The notes below the pieces were generated by a model. That model did no database searches. It had not been told where the DNA came from and saw only the letters and a list, made by a program, of their open reading frames with translations. Below are positions 50,601 through 62,600 of a stretch of DNA of 64,000 bases, piece after piece. The DNA is from Pegoplata infirma (taxonomy: Eukaryota; Arthropoda; Insecta; Diptera; Anthomyiidae). The translations under genes and the position numbers were made by a program. The stretch's first letter is position 1. Each line of letters opens with the position of its first letter. The stretch is from assembly GCA_963921195.1 (NCBI GenBank), contig OY992540.1, positions 63,062,844 through 63,126,843 of the forward strand, read 5' to 3'.

Positions 50601-53600
50601 GACATCGGTTTCAAAAGTTGTGTCAGTTTACACGAAAGCCCCCATATATATTTGTCGTTCCCCTGGTCTGGCTCGTAGTGAATTTCAGCCAAATTCATGT
50701 AGTGGTTCAAAAGTTATTAGCAAGACCGTGAATTTCAGATTGGTTTCACATTCACGTTTTAAAAAAACGAGCTTTAAAAACGTTGGTAAGCCGCAAAATT
50801 CCTTTACAAATATTTTTACGCTAAAAAAATTTTACACTCAAAAAAATTTGTAATTTTCCTTTTTTTACAAAAATAAAAAAAAGTTATTACTCAAAATAAA
50901 ATATTTCTAATCAAAATTGTTTTTTTTCCTCGTTAGAAAATTCTCTTTTCTTTAAAAAGGGCATTGTGGAGGGTATTCATATATTCGGCCAAGTCGAATT
51001 TAACTTTTATATTTTTTTATATTTTTTTTTTATTATTTTGGAGGTTATAAAAGATTCGACACAGCCGAAATTAATACTCTTACCTGTTTAATTTTCTGAA
51101 TGTTGGAGACGATTGGAAAATCTTTAAAACCGTTCTACAAAATTCAGTTATTTCATATTTCCATATCTTGGAAAAATTTAAATCCAATATTTCGACTGAA
51201 TTCTATTTTAAAGCTTTTGTTTGTCTACTTTTAAGCTTATATAAAATTAAAAAAATCATTTAATAATATCAAACGCAAATCCTAGGGAGCGACATATAGA
51301 ATATTTTTTTTATATTTTCTAACATACACCCATCAATAACAAAAATTTTCTATAGGGCTTCCCAAAAAAAAAAAACTATTAATTTTTTATTTAATTCCTA
51401 CATGTTTTATTTTTTCTAGCTGATGTTATGGTCAATGATAGTCCAGTACATTTAACACTCTGTGATACAGCCGGCCAGGATACATTAGATCCCCTACGTG
51501 AGCTTTGCTACCCAGATAGTGATGTTTTTCTGTTGTGTTTTTCAGTAGCAAAACCAGAAACATTCCATGCCATCAAAACGAAATGGGCACCAAAATTTGC
51601 CAAGACAAAAGCATCATTGATTCTGGTTGGTACACAAGCTGATTTGCGCACAAATCCGAGTGTACTGAATAAATTGCAGGTAAAAAACAAAAATAAGAAA
51701 AAAATGTGATGAAAGAACTATGATGGTATGAGTACCAATTTGTGATGATAGAGCTTTCATCAGTTTTGCCCCAATATCTACCAATCTTCTTTTTTTAACG
51801 AAATAAAATATTTATTTACATTTTTTCTTATATCCTCTTTTTTCATATATGTGTACTTTTTTTTTTGAATTCACCTTTCCCTTTGACTTTTTCGTATTAT
51901 ATGATGGCTTTATCCACATGTGTGTGTTTGTGTATGCCTGTTTCCACTTGACTAGTCTAATGGTGAACAACCAATTTCATATGCGGATGCTTGGGATTTA
52001 GCAACAACAATTGGTGCAAAATATATTGAAACTTCATCAGCAACACAGGTAAGATCGAATTTTTTTGTATTTTTTTTTTAATGAAATCAAACAAATATGA
52101 AATGAGATTTGAATACAATATTTAAGCCTATTTAAGGTTGGTTTTTATTTTTAAAAAATTAAAGCATATTTTTAGGAGAAATGTAATAATTTGAAAAATT
52201 TTAATATTAAAGACATGTTTTTTTTTTAGTGTACAAATAGTTTTTACTTATAATTAGACACCGCAATTGTCAACTTCCTTTAAAGTTTTTTAAATCCCGT
52301 AAATGCAAAAAAAACTTACAAATTCTTAAGTCTTAAGGTCATTATAACCAAGACTTAAGAATTTTCTACTTTAAATCTCAAGTATTTCCCATGTTGAGAG
52401 AAAAAAATGTCTTACAATCAAGATAAAGTTAAAAAAAAAAACTCATACTAAAGTAGAAAAAATCCTACAATTTCACGCCTTAATTTGTTGTTATTTTACT
52501 TTACACACTCACACACCTCAACAGAAAGAGAAAAAAAGTAAATAAACCGACATATACATTTAACGAGATTCAAACATACTTCTTAATATGAACAAAAAGG
52601 ATTTAGAAAAAAGTACGACACAAAATGTTATTGTTTCTTAATATAAGCATAAACTTTTTTTTTTTTTTAAACCATCATCATGTTTTTTGTAGAAAACTTT
52701 TGTGCTTTATTTTTCCTAACCACCATTTTACACATACACTTAAATAATAACCCAGGTAGCAAAAAACAAGCGGGGGCCAATACTGGCCCAGTAACGTAAA
52801 GGGCAGTAGAAGTTTTGTCAGGACATAGTAGTACAGATAGACGAACTGACGAACATTGCTAGATCGACTCAAAAGTAATTCTGAGTCGATCGGTACACTT
52901 TAAAGTGGTTCTAGGACCAATATTTCGGGCAGTTACAAACATCAGTACAAACAGCACAGTGAACAAAAAATTTAAGTGTTTTTTTTTTTAAGTTAAGGAA
53001 CAGCCATTTTTGGAAATTTTTCTACAAATTTCTAATTGCGGTATCTCGAAAACCGCTAGACTGATTTTAGATTTTTTTTATATATCAGAATTTAGCAGGT
53101 CAAAATTAATAAAAAATAGTGTATTGCAAGGTTTTTAATATTTGCATTTTTGAAAAATAAAAAATGTTGGTGGAAATTTTTCCAAAAATCAAAAATTTTG
53201 AAGAAAAAGTGCCTCTGGTTAAACTGATCGGATTTGGTTAAAACTTAGTTTAAATGAAAAACTGTCTCAAGCTCTAAGAAAGGGTCAAGGAAACTAATTT
53301 TTAGATTTTTTTTTTAATTTTCTTGAACGTAGGAAACCCCGCCTTTTATGTAAATTACAAATAGCAATATCTCAAAAACCGTTTCACTGATTTAATTTTT
53401 TTTTTTTTGATAACCGTGTTAATTTTCTAAAATCCAAAACTTAAATCGCAAATCAAATTTGTACCGCATATGTTTTAGGCCCATGAGAATAAAAATTTTC
53501 CAGGACGCTTGAAATAGGAAGAACAACTTTTTTGCTATACAAAAACTGTCTGTCTAATGTGATGTTTTCACCAATCACGTGATATGTGACTTCAGATCGG

Positions 53601-56600
53601 CCAATAACGATATATATTTCATCAAAAATTTACTCATTAAAACTTTTGATATTCTGGTAGAATAATTTTCAAGAAAATTATTTTTATACCCTCTAACAAC
53701 AGTAAGGGGGTATACTCACTTTGTCATTCAGTGTGTAACGCATAAAAATATCGGTCTAGGACCCCATAAATTATATTTACTATTGATCAGTGATCGATTC
53801 TAAGACATTCTAGCGATGTCCGTCCATCAGTCCTGTATTCTGTCCGTCTGTAGAGGACACGATACAGTCCAAAATAAAAGAGCTAGACTTTCGAAGTTTG
53901 GCACGAATATGTCTTATATTCCTAGGCAGGTCAAGTTCGGAAATGGGAAAAATCGGACTAAGGGGAAAAAGTTCCCCTTGGAGAATTAAACCAACCTCCG
54001 AAACACGGTATTTTTTTGCAGGGATTTTTGTACTTTTTTTAGACAAAGGCAACATTTTAATGTGAGAGGAAGCTCAAAACCCTGCATGTGGACCCAGCGG
54101 ATCAAAAATAAAAAATAAAACAAATTTGGCCCGCCCCTGGATATAAAAAATGTATTTTAATAATGATTAATTGGATTAAATATTTGGAAGAATCATAAAA
54201 AATCCATTTGATAACATCTATCGCAAGGAGAAGGTGTCCCCCAATGTCTCCCACCAAACCCCCCAAACCAACCCCCCCCCCCCCTAAAAAAATGCCCAGA
54301 CGTTTAAAATGGGATGAAAAACTTTGTTGCCATAGAAAAAACTGTCAGTCTTATGTCCCATTTTTTACCAATCACAAGATATGTGATTTCAGATCGGCCG
54401 ATAACGATATGTATTACACCAAAAACTTTACTACCCGAATAAAAATAATTTAATATGATCTTATATACTTATATATAGTCATATTATTTCATATATGATC
54501 TGACACAATGTATTGCGAGATAAATTTATATAATAAATTTTGATATGCGATTTTTATAAAATATCGCCATACATAACTATATGTTTTAACATCTGCTTCC
54601 ATGCATCATTCCAAATTTTTAAGTGTTTGAAATAAAATTTTGTATGCCTCCATAATTTTTTAATTTTTCTAACTTTTTTCCAAGAACATATTTTTATCGC
54701 GAATATTTTCAAAGTGTTTCATATAAAATTTCATGTGACTCCATATTTTTTTATTTTTCTAATTTTTTTCCGAGCACAACTTTTTTATCACGAACACTTT
54801 CTAAGTGTTTTATATAAAATTTTATGACTCTTTTAATTTTTTAAGTTTTTTTCAAGGAAATTTTTTTTAACGCAAATGTTTTCTAAGTGTTTTATATAAA
54901 GTTTTTAGAGACCGACCGAATATTCGGTTTCGGTATCGGTTTCGGCCAAAAGTTGGGGTTTCGGCCCTTATTTGGTATTCGGGAAAATTTTGGCCGAATA
55001 TTAAGTGCTGTATTTGTTTCTTTAAAACAATCATAATCATTTTTTCACGTCGGGCGTTAATTTTTTGTTTTAGTTTCGGTCGGTTTTGTTTCGGCCGAAT
55101 ATTGCTTTTTCGTCCGAAGATTGGGTTCCGTTTCGGTTCGGCCTCAAAAAGTGGTTTCGGTCGGACTCTAAAAATTTTATATGAATCCATTTTTTTTAAA
55201 TTTTTCTAACTTTTTCCAAGGACAAATTTTTTATGAGAATATTTTCTAAAATTAACCATGACTCCATTTTTTAACATTTTTCTAAGTTTTTTCAAGAACA
55301 ACTTATTTCTATTATTTTAATTGTTAAAATTTTTATTAAAAACTGGAAAAAAACATCAGATTTATAAAATTGTATAAATTTTAATATAATTGGATATAAT
55401 TTCATATCATTGGATTAGACCAAAACACGTATCAAAGTCGATATAAAGTTATATAAACTGATATTATTAGATAATATTCGATCAAATCCAAGGTTGGTTA
55501 CCGAAACGAATAACGGTAAGGGTAACGGTAACGGTATCTAATTTTTATTTATTTCGGTAAAGGTAACGGTAAGTGTTTTCAAATCGTTTCGGTAACGGTA
55601 TGTACCGGTACCGAACCAACCAAACCGGTACGTACCGGTATTATTAATTTAGTTAAAAATTTGAAAAAAGATAGAACTGAAAGCTAAAAATATTTTAGAG
55701 ACCCAAAAACCAGTATAGATTTGATATGATTATTATTTTTGTCATTTATTTTATGATAATTTGCAAATTATAAATTTAAAATTATGTTAGCAATTTGATT
55801 TTATTTTTTTGTTCGTTAAAATCCCTTAAAACAGGTAAAATTTTGAATACCGGTACAATACCGGTAACTTCTAAAAATTATAACGGTAACGATAAGGGTA
55901 ACGGTATTCTAAAAATATTTTTAGCGGTATCGGTAACGGTAACGGTATTTGATTTGAAAGGGTTTTGAATCGGTAACGGTATAATAAGGGTAACGGTAAC
56001 CAACCATGATCAAATCTTATGAAACCATTTTTCGTATAAGATTGTATAAAAACACGATTATTAAATTATCATTTTTTTTCATATCATTTTTTTTACTCGG
56101 GTAATTAAAATTATGATATTTTCATAGAATATTTTCAAAAAAATAATTTTTCTGTTTTAAATTTATTTATACTGGTCATTTTTGCAAGATTTAGTCGACA
56201 CATGTTTCAGAATGTTTCGGAACACCCAATCGCAATTTAGCGATTTGTCATTTAAATTCCTTTTGCTACTTGTAGTGCTTAATAGTCTTGACAATGGAAT
56301 CTGACTAATTCCGTAACAAGTATAGACTAAGTCTTGCAAAAATTACCTGCATAAGTAAATTTAAAACAGAAAAATAATGTTCTTTAGTAAATAAATTAAT
56401 GAACTCGAGCTGGAATAAATCTACTCAAAATATTCAAAAGACCGAATAAAACAATTTTTATTTTTTAATAAAAATTAATAAGAATTTACACAAAAAACTG
56501 TCAAAATCTAATAAAAAAAAAATAGTAATCATAACACAGTGCAATAATCAAAATCGAAATGGGATGAAACCAAAAGCAAATGAAAATTGTAATTTTTTTT

Positions 56601-59600
56601 AGTTCAGAGCAAGATTTTTTTTACACGCATATGAAAATCCTAGTGTAAAATGTCAACTTTCATTTGCTTTTGGTTTCATACCATTCCGATTTGGAAGTTC
56701 GATTTTGTATAAATGTGTAATAGTAAGCGGTAGTTTTATTGTAAAAAAAAAAACGTGGAACACATTTACAATTATTATTTCTAAAAAAAACTATTTGGCC
56801 AGTACTACATTTTATGTACCGGTGCCAATTTCTACCTTGGATAAGGCATGTAATTTGTGGCAGTGTGAATTTACAAGTATTAGAGTTAACTGCACACATA
56901 CATATGTAATTCACATATGAGGCATTCCATACCAAATGTCCCGCTACAGAAAAACATGTGTCCCGTAAATTTCTGAATAGGTTGTTTGGATAGCCCTATA
57001 TGTAACTAAGAAAATTGCGTTTTTGGTTTTTCAAATTTTCGAAAACTGGGCTTAGGAGGCGTGGTCAAATATTGGAAAAATGGTAAAATTTGTGGCGAGT
57101 TGCCTTGATTAAATATTTATCACATTAATACGGAATGCACCACAATGTCAAAAATTTACGTTCTTATATAGTTTTCTATGGGCTATCGATTAAAATTTTT
57201 TGTTTTGGAAAATTTTCAGAACCCGTTCTGAAATTTTCCATTTTTTAAAAAAGTAAATTTATCAAAAATCCGGCCACTTTTTTTTTTCTTTTTTATTTAT
57301 TTTTTAAAAGTTTAGATGTTTGTCCATCCACACAAAAAAAATCAAAAGTTCATCTTTTTTTTCGAGAAAATCGCATTTGAACTTTAAATTTCATAACAAT
57401 TTTGTTATTTGCTTGTATTTCTTTGTTTTAAAGTTGCGAATGAGTAATATTAATTGCATAAATATTCGTCATACGCTCTGTTGACACAAGAAAATACAAG
57501 CAAATTACAAAATTGTTATGAAATTTAAAATTCAAATGCGATTTTCTCGAAAAAAACGAAAAATACATTTCTGATTTTTTTTTGTGTGGATGGACAAACA
57601 TCTAAACTTTAAAAAAAAAAAAAATTAAAAAAAAGAAAAAAAAGTGGCCGGATTTTTGATAAATTGACTTTTTTAAAAAATGGAAAATTTCAGAACGGGG
57701 TCTGAAAATTTTTCTTGGAAAAAAATTTTATTCGATAGCCCATACGAAACTATACAAGAATGTAAATTTTTAAGATTGTGGTGCATTTCGTTTTAATGTG
57801 ATAAATATTTAATCAAGGCAACTCGCCACAAATTTGACCATTTTTCCAATATTTGACCACGCCTCCTAAGCCCAGTTTTTGAAAAATTGAAAAACCGAAA
57901 ACGCAATCTTCTAAGTTCCATGTAGGGCTATCCATACAAGCTATTCAGAAGTTTATGGTACACGTGTTTTTTTTCGCTGGACATTTGGTGTGGAATGCCT
58001 TATATACCTACACCTATTTACAAGTAAACTGAAAAGCAAATGTTTGTCGTAGAGGTATCACAGGAGGTTTTAAATGTTTATTTGAAAAACATTTGTGTGC
58101 ACGTAAATTTTATACAACGCGCGCGGTTGATTTTAGAGTTGTTGCTGGGTGTCGTTGTATTGTGTTTTTGTTTTATTTTTTTTTTATATCCCTTAGGAAA
58201 TTTAACTTTTGTGTTAGCATTTTATTAAAAAATATGTATATATTTATTTTTTAAATGTAAATTTATAAAAAGTTGGTTGTAAAGTTAACAAACGCAAGGG
58301 AAAATAAAAAAAAAAATAAAACCAAATACAAGAAAACCACTGCTAAAGAACACTTTGCACTTAAAAATTATTACTATAAAGCATTAAATTACAGGAAGTG
58401 AAATTTAAAAGGATATTTAACAAAATAAAATATAAAACAAGAAAAAAAAAATCAAGTAAATGCTGCTTTTGAAAAATATTTGAAAAGGTATAATTTGAAA
58501 CGAAATGCAAGTCAGATTTTTAATAATATATTAAATAAAAAGTTTTTAAGAAAAAAAATCTATGAACATTTTGTTTTATGCGAAATATGTGTCAGAATCT
58601 AATAATTTTTCTATAGAAAACACTAACAATAAGTCATAATTGGACAATTTGTGTAAACGATAAATGTGTTAGAATCTGACACTCGCAGTAGTAAAAAATT
58701 TAATTAAAAATGATTTAAAAAAAATTTTTGTGACAAATTTTGAAAAAATTTTATATCAAAAATCAAAAAGTACCGATTTTTTTCTTTTAAATTTTCGAGA
58801 CACATTTTTTTTGCGTTTTAGAGTAAAAATTGTTAGTACTTTGATCAATTTTCTTAAAAACCTGATGTGATGGAAAACTTTTGAGACCAGTTTTGTACAA
58901 AAACTTCATTTTAATTTTTACTTAAAAAGATTTACGTTTTTGTTGATTTTGAAAGAAAAACCATTTGTTTAATGTTCAGTTTTTTTAAATGACTATTTCT
59001 GTTCTTAGTTTCGAAAATAACAACATAAAAAATAATGACTTTCATTAGCATTAAATTTTTAAAGTCATTTATGTTTGTTCTGTAAGTTGAAATAAGTGAT
59101 TCTACTTTATTTTTTAATGATTTGTGTGCGTTATTTTTACTTTTTTTTTGTTATGGCATTTTTAAAGAGAAATCATTCGTTTTTACCTACTTGTGTGGGT
59201 TATTTTTTTGTAGAAAAAATTAAAAAAATGATTAATCTATATGGGGGTTTTCGTGTCAACTGACACAACTTTTGAAACCGATGTCTTCCGATCGGGATGA
59301 AATTTGCACCAAGGTTAGTCCTATTGGATAGTAGTTCAGACACAATTTTTCAACGAGATCGGTCAAGGACTCTCTGAGTTGGAGAGGGTCGATTTTTGCC
59401 AAAGAGGTGTTTATTCTCATCCATGTAACTTTTTACCTACTGTTTTTAGCAAAATGTGTCGCAAATAGTTTAGATAGCTATTTCTTCAGTCTTTCGAAAA
59501 AAAATTGTAAAAAAAATAAAAAAAATTTTTTGATTTTTTTTCTTAAAAATCCAAAACTTTTTGGACTTTTTCCTCAAATTGGGCCCTTTTTTTTTTTTTT

Positions 59601-62600
59601 TTTTTTGATTCAAAAGAAAGCTTAGGTGATTTCCTTGAAGAGCTATGGGGTGGCTTAGTGGGATGCGAGTGGGATATCTATGACAAAATTTTTTTTTTAA
59701 CTTTGCACCACAAAAAACGGTTCTTCAATTTGCACTATTAGGCGTGGGATAGCTAACCAGTTTTCGATTTCGATCCGCGATATCCTCTAATTTGTATAGG
59801 TTCGAAAAAGAAAGCACGAGCCAAAAAATGAGGGCGATGGGGTGCGGCCATATAACCCCTCATCGGGGTCAAAGTTGGGCTTAAAGAGGTAAAAATCCTC
59901 AAAAAGCCCCAAAACTTCCCTAGAAACGCCTCTGGAGGGGTGCAATGTGAGACCGACCTCCAATAATTTTCTGTTCCCAACATTTTTCTTGAACTTACCT
60001 TACCCCTATTTTCACTTCCTAAGGGGGCTCCCATACAAAACATTTTTAAAAAATTTGATCCTACCATTCTAACTTACCCTAAAGTGCCCCTAGTGGGGCC
60101 AAATGTATGAGCGACCTCTATTATTTTATTAATTCCAACATTTTTTGCAAACATACCTACAATGTATCTTTAACCCTTAAGGTGGTCCCTATACATTTCT
60201 TTTATTTTTTATAAATTTGTTTTATTAAACCAGCTCCTACCGCCCCTACCGTGCCTCCTAGAGAGGCAAAAATTACGACCAACCCCCATTATTTTTTAGT
60301 TACCAACATTTTGTCCGAACATAATAACACCCTATCTCCACTCCTTAAGGGGCTCCCATACATTATAAGAACATGTATTTTTAAAAACTAATAAAAAAAA
60401 TAAAAAAATGTATGGGGACCCCCTTAAGAGTTGAAAATAAAGGGTAGGTATATTCTGAGAAAATGTTGGAGTTGAAATAATATTGGGGATCGGTAATACA
60501 TTTTACTTCTCTAGGGGCACCCTATGGACAGTTAGAGCGGTAGGAGCAATTTTATAAAAATGTCATTCTGTATGGGAGCCCTCTTAGGAAGTGGAAATAG
60601 AGGTTAGGTATATTCAAGAAAAATGTTGGGGCAGAAAATTAATGGAGGTCGGTCTCACATTGTACCCCTCCATGGGCAGTTCTAGGGAAGTTTTGGAGCT
60701 TTTTGAGGATTTTAACCTCTTGACGCCCAATTTTGATCCCGATGAGGAGCCATATGGCCCCACCCCACCGCCATTATTTTTCGGCTCATGCTTTATTTTT
60801 CAAACCTATCAAAATTTGAGGGTCGAAATCGAAAACTGGTGAGCTATCCCACGCCTAATAGTGCAAATTGAAGAACAGTTTTTTGTGTTCCAAAGTTAAA
60901 ATAATTTTTTTTTTCATATATATCCCACTCGCATCCCACTAAACGACCCCATAGCTCTTCAAGGAAATCACCTAAGCTTTCTTTTGAATCAAAAAAAAAA
61001 AAAAAAGGGCCCAATTTGAGGAAAAAGTCCAAAAAGTTTTGGATTTTTAAGAAAAAAAATCAAAAAATTTTTTTACAATTTTTTTTCGAAAGACTGAAGA
61101 AATAGCTATCTAAACTATTTGGGACACATTTTGCTAAAAACAGTAGGTAAAAAGTTACATGGATGAGAATAAACACCTTTTTGGCAAAAATGTCAAATTT
61201 CGACCCCCTCTAACTCAGAGAGTCCTTGACCGATCTCGTTGAAAAATTGTGTCTGAACTACTATCCAATAGGACTAACTTTGGTGCAAATTTCATAGGAA
61301 GACATCGGTTTCAAAAGTTGTGTCAGTTGACACGAAAACCCCCATATATATAAAAATAAATTGTATTTTCTTTGTAATGCAGTTTTTCTGGAATGCGTAA
61401 ACCGATTTTGTTTCTGTAAACTTCCTATTAAGCCATGGTTTTTATATATATACGGTCTTTGTATGTATATTGGTTCAAAAGTTGTATGCATTTTAGTGCA
61501 ATATCTGTGTAATGCATTTTCTCTGCAATTCATAAACTGATTTTGTTTCTGTGAGTTTCCCACGAAAGGGGATGTCAATACCAAGGTTTTTATGGATATA
61601 CGGTCTTTCTATGTGTATTGGTTAATGAGTTATATGCAATTAAGTGCACTAAATATAAAAAAAAATCATTTTGTTCTCTGGAATGCGTGAACTGATTTTA
61701 TTTCTGCAAATTTCCCATGAAAGGTGACGTCAAGGTGGTTTTGTGTATACGGTCTTTGTTTGTGTATTGGTTCAGGAGTTACATGCATTTTAGTACACAT
61801 ACCTGTAAGTATGTGTATATGGAAAAATATTTAGAAGGTCATTCTAAGAGGGTCAAATAGGGTAAGCAATTGTACTTTAGTACTTTCAGATTTCCTAAAT
61901 AATGGTCTTATAAACTTGAAAGTTTTATTCTAAGGTGACTAAACAGGGTGCAAACAGGGAAAATTGGTACTATTATTATAACGGTTAAACAAAAAAGCCA
62001 CAGAATCAAAAAAATTAACATGTAGGATCCTCCAGCATAATTAACATCCATGAAAAAGATATATTTTGAAATATAAAATTTTTGGGGTTAAAATAGGAAC
62101 TTAAGCAATTGCACTACAAAGTGTGCAGGGGGTTCGCAAATAGAAATATAAAAACATGTTTGTATGAAGTGACTATAATTCCTGCTGCATCTGACACTTT
62201 CAACTCGTTCAACACATCCGTCCTTCTAGTTTTTTAGACGGTTTAAGACTAAAAACAACTGCATAAAACAACTGTTACGATAATGTAGTTATTTTATGTA
62301 TTTTTGTTTTAAAACGACTACAAGAAATAGTTGTTTGAGATTTTTCATACAAAAACTATTGAAACTGTAGCTGAAAACAAGAACTACTACTTACTACACA
62401 AATGACCGTCACGTAGTAACTACAATAATTTGCTAAGTGCAGTACTGCATTTCATTGAATTTAGAGCGGGTGAGGTCAACCCATCGGTAGAATAAAAGTG
62501 TTTTTGCTCACTAATAAAAAAAATCAGTAAAGTCGAGTTTGAGTAGTAAAAATTAAAATTTTGAAAAAAATCTGTAATATTTGGAGCAATTAAAAAAAAA

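Larger units (their letters stand above)
48197..51010 (-). mobile_element. M-family repeat, composite copy 9
   Basis: Minus-strand M text begins at TATATATTCATGATACTCG and GATGTCCGTCCATCC (48240-48270). It resumes at CGAAATCGGTCCAGTG (48957) and GTGCAGTGGTTCAAAAG (49815), then ends with TTCGGCCAAGTCGAATTTAA (50985-51004). It is broken by a palindromic MITE (48333-48924), a block about purines/pyrimidines near 48975-49800, and an arm of the 59-kb palindrome (about 49925-50655). Confidence 0.7.
18652..51419 (+). other. 32.8-kb repeat-filled intron
   Basis: Bounded by GTAAGT (18652) and TTTTTCTAG (51411-51419), phase 1. It splits the GTPase fold right after switch I. It holds most of the mobile elements listed here, including an intact Tc1/mariner element on the opposite strand. 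I found no further RhoU-like exon inside it. Confidence 0.85.
54432..56103. mobile_element. TACCCGA-end element carrying two nested hAT-like MITEs
   Basis: Ends TACCCGAATAAAAAT (54432) and TTTTTTACTCGGGTA (to 56103). Its left half is a degenerate repeat of about 95 bp (54597-54905, continuing 55171-55330) with AAGTGTTTTATATAAAATTT and CTAACTTTTTTCCAAGGACA. Elements E and F are inserted in it. No protein. The pairing of the outer ends is inferred from a short match. Confidence 0.55.

Noticed and set aside
18652..51419. Intron length exactly 32768 bp
   Set aside because: A numerical coincidence with no biological meaning.
56660..56935. 91-codon minus-strand frame and overlapping plus-strand frame
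   Set aside because: Cys/Asn/Thr-rich text with no domain, partly inside an inverted repeat; no splice or promoter support.
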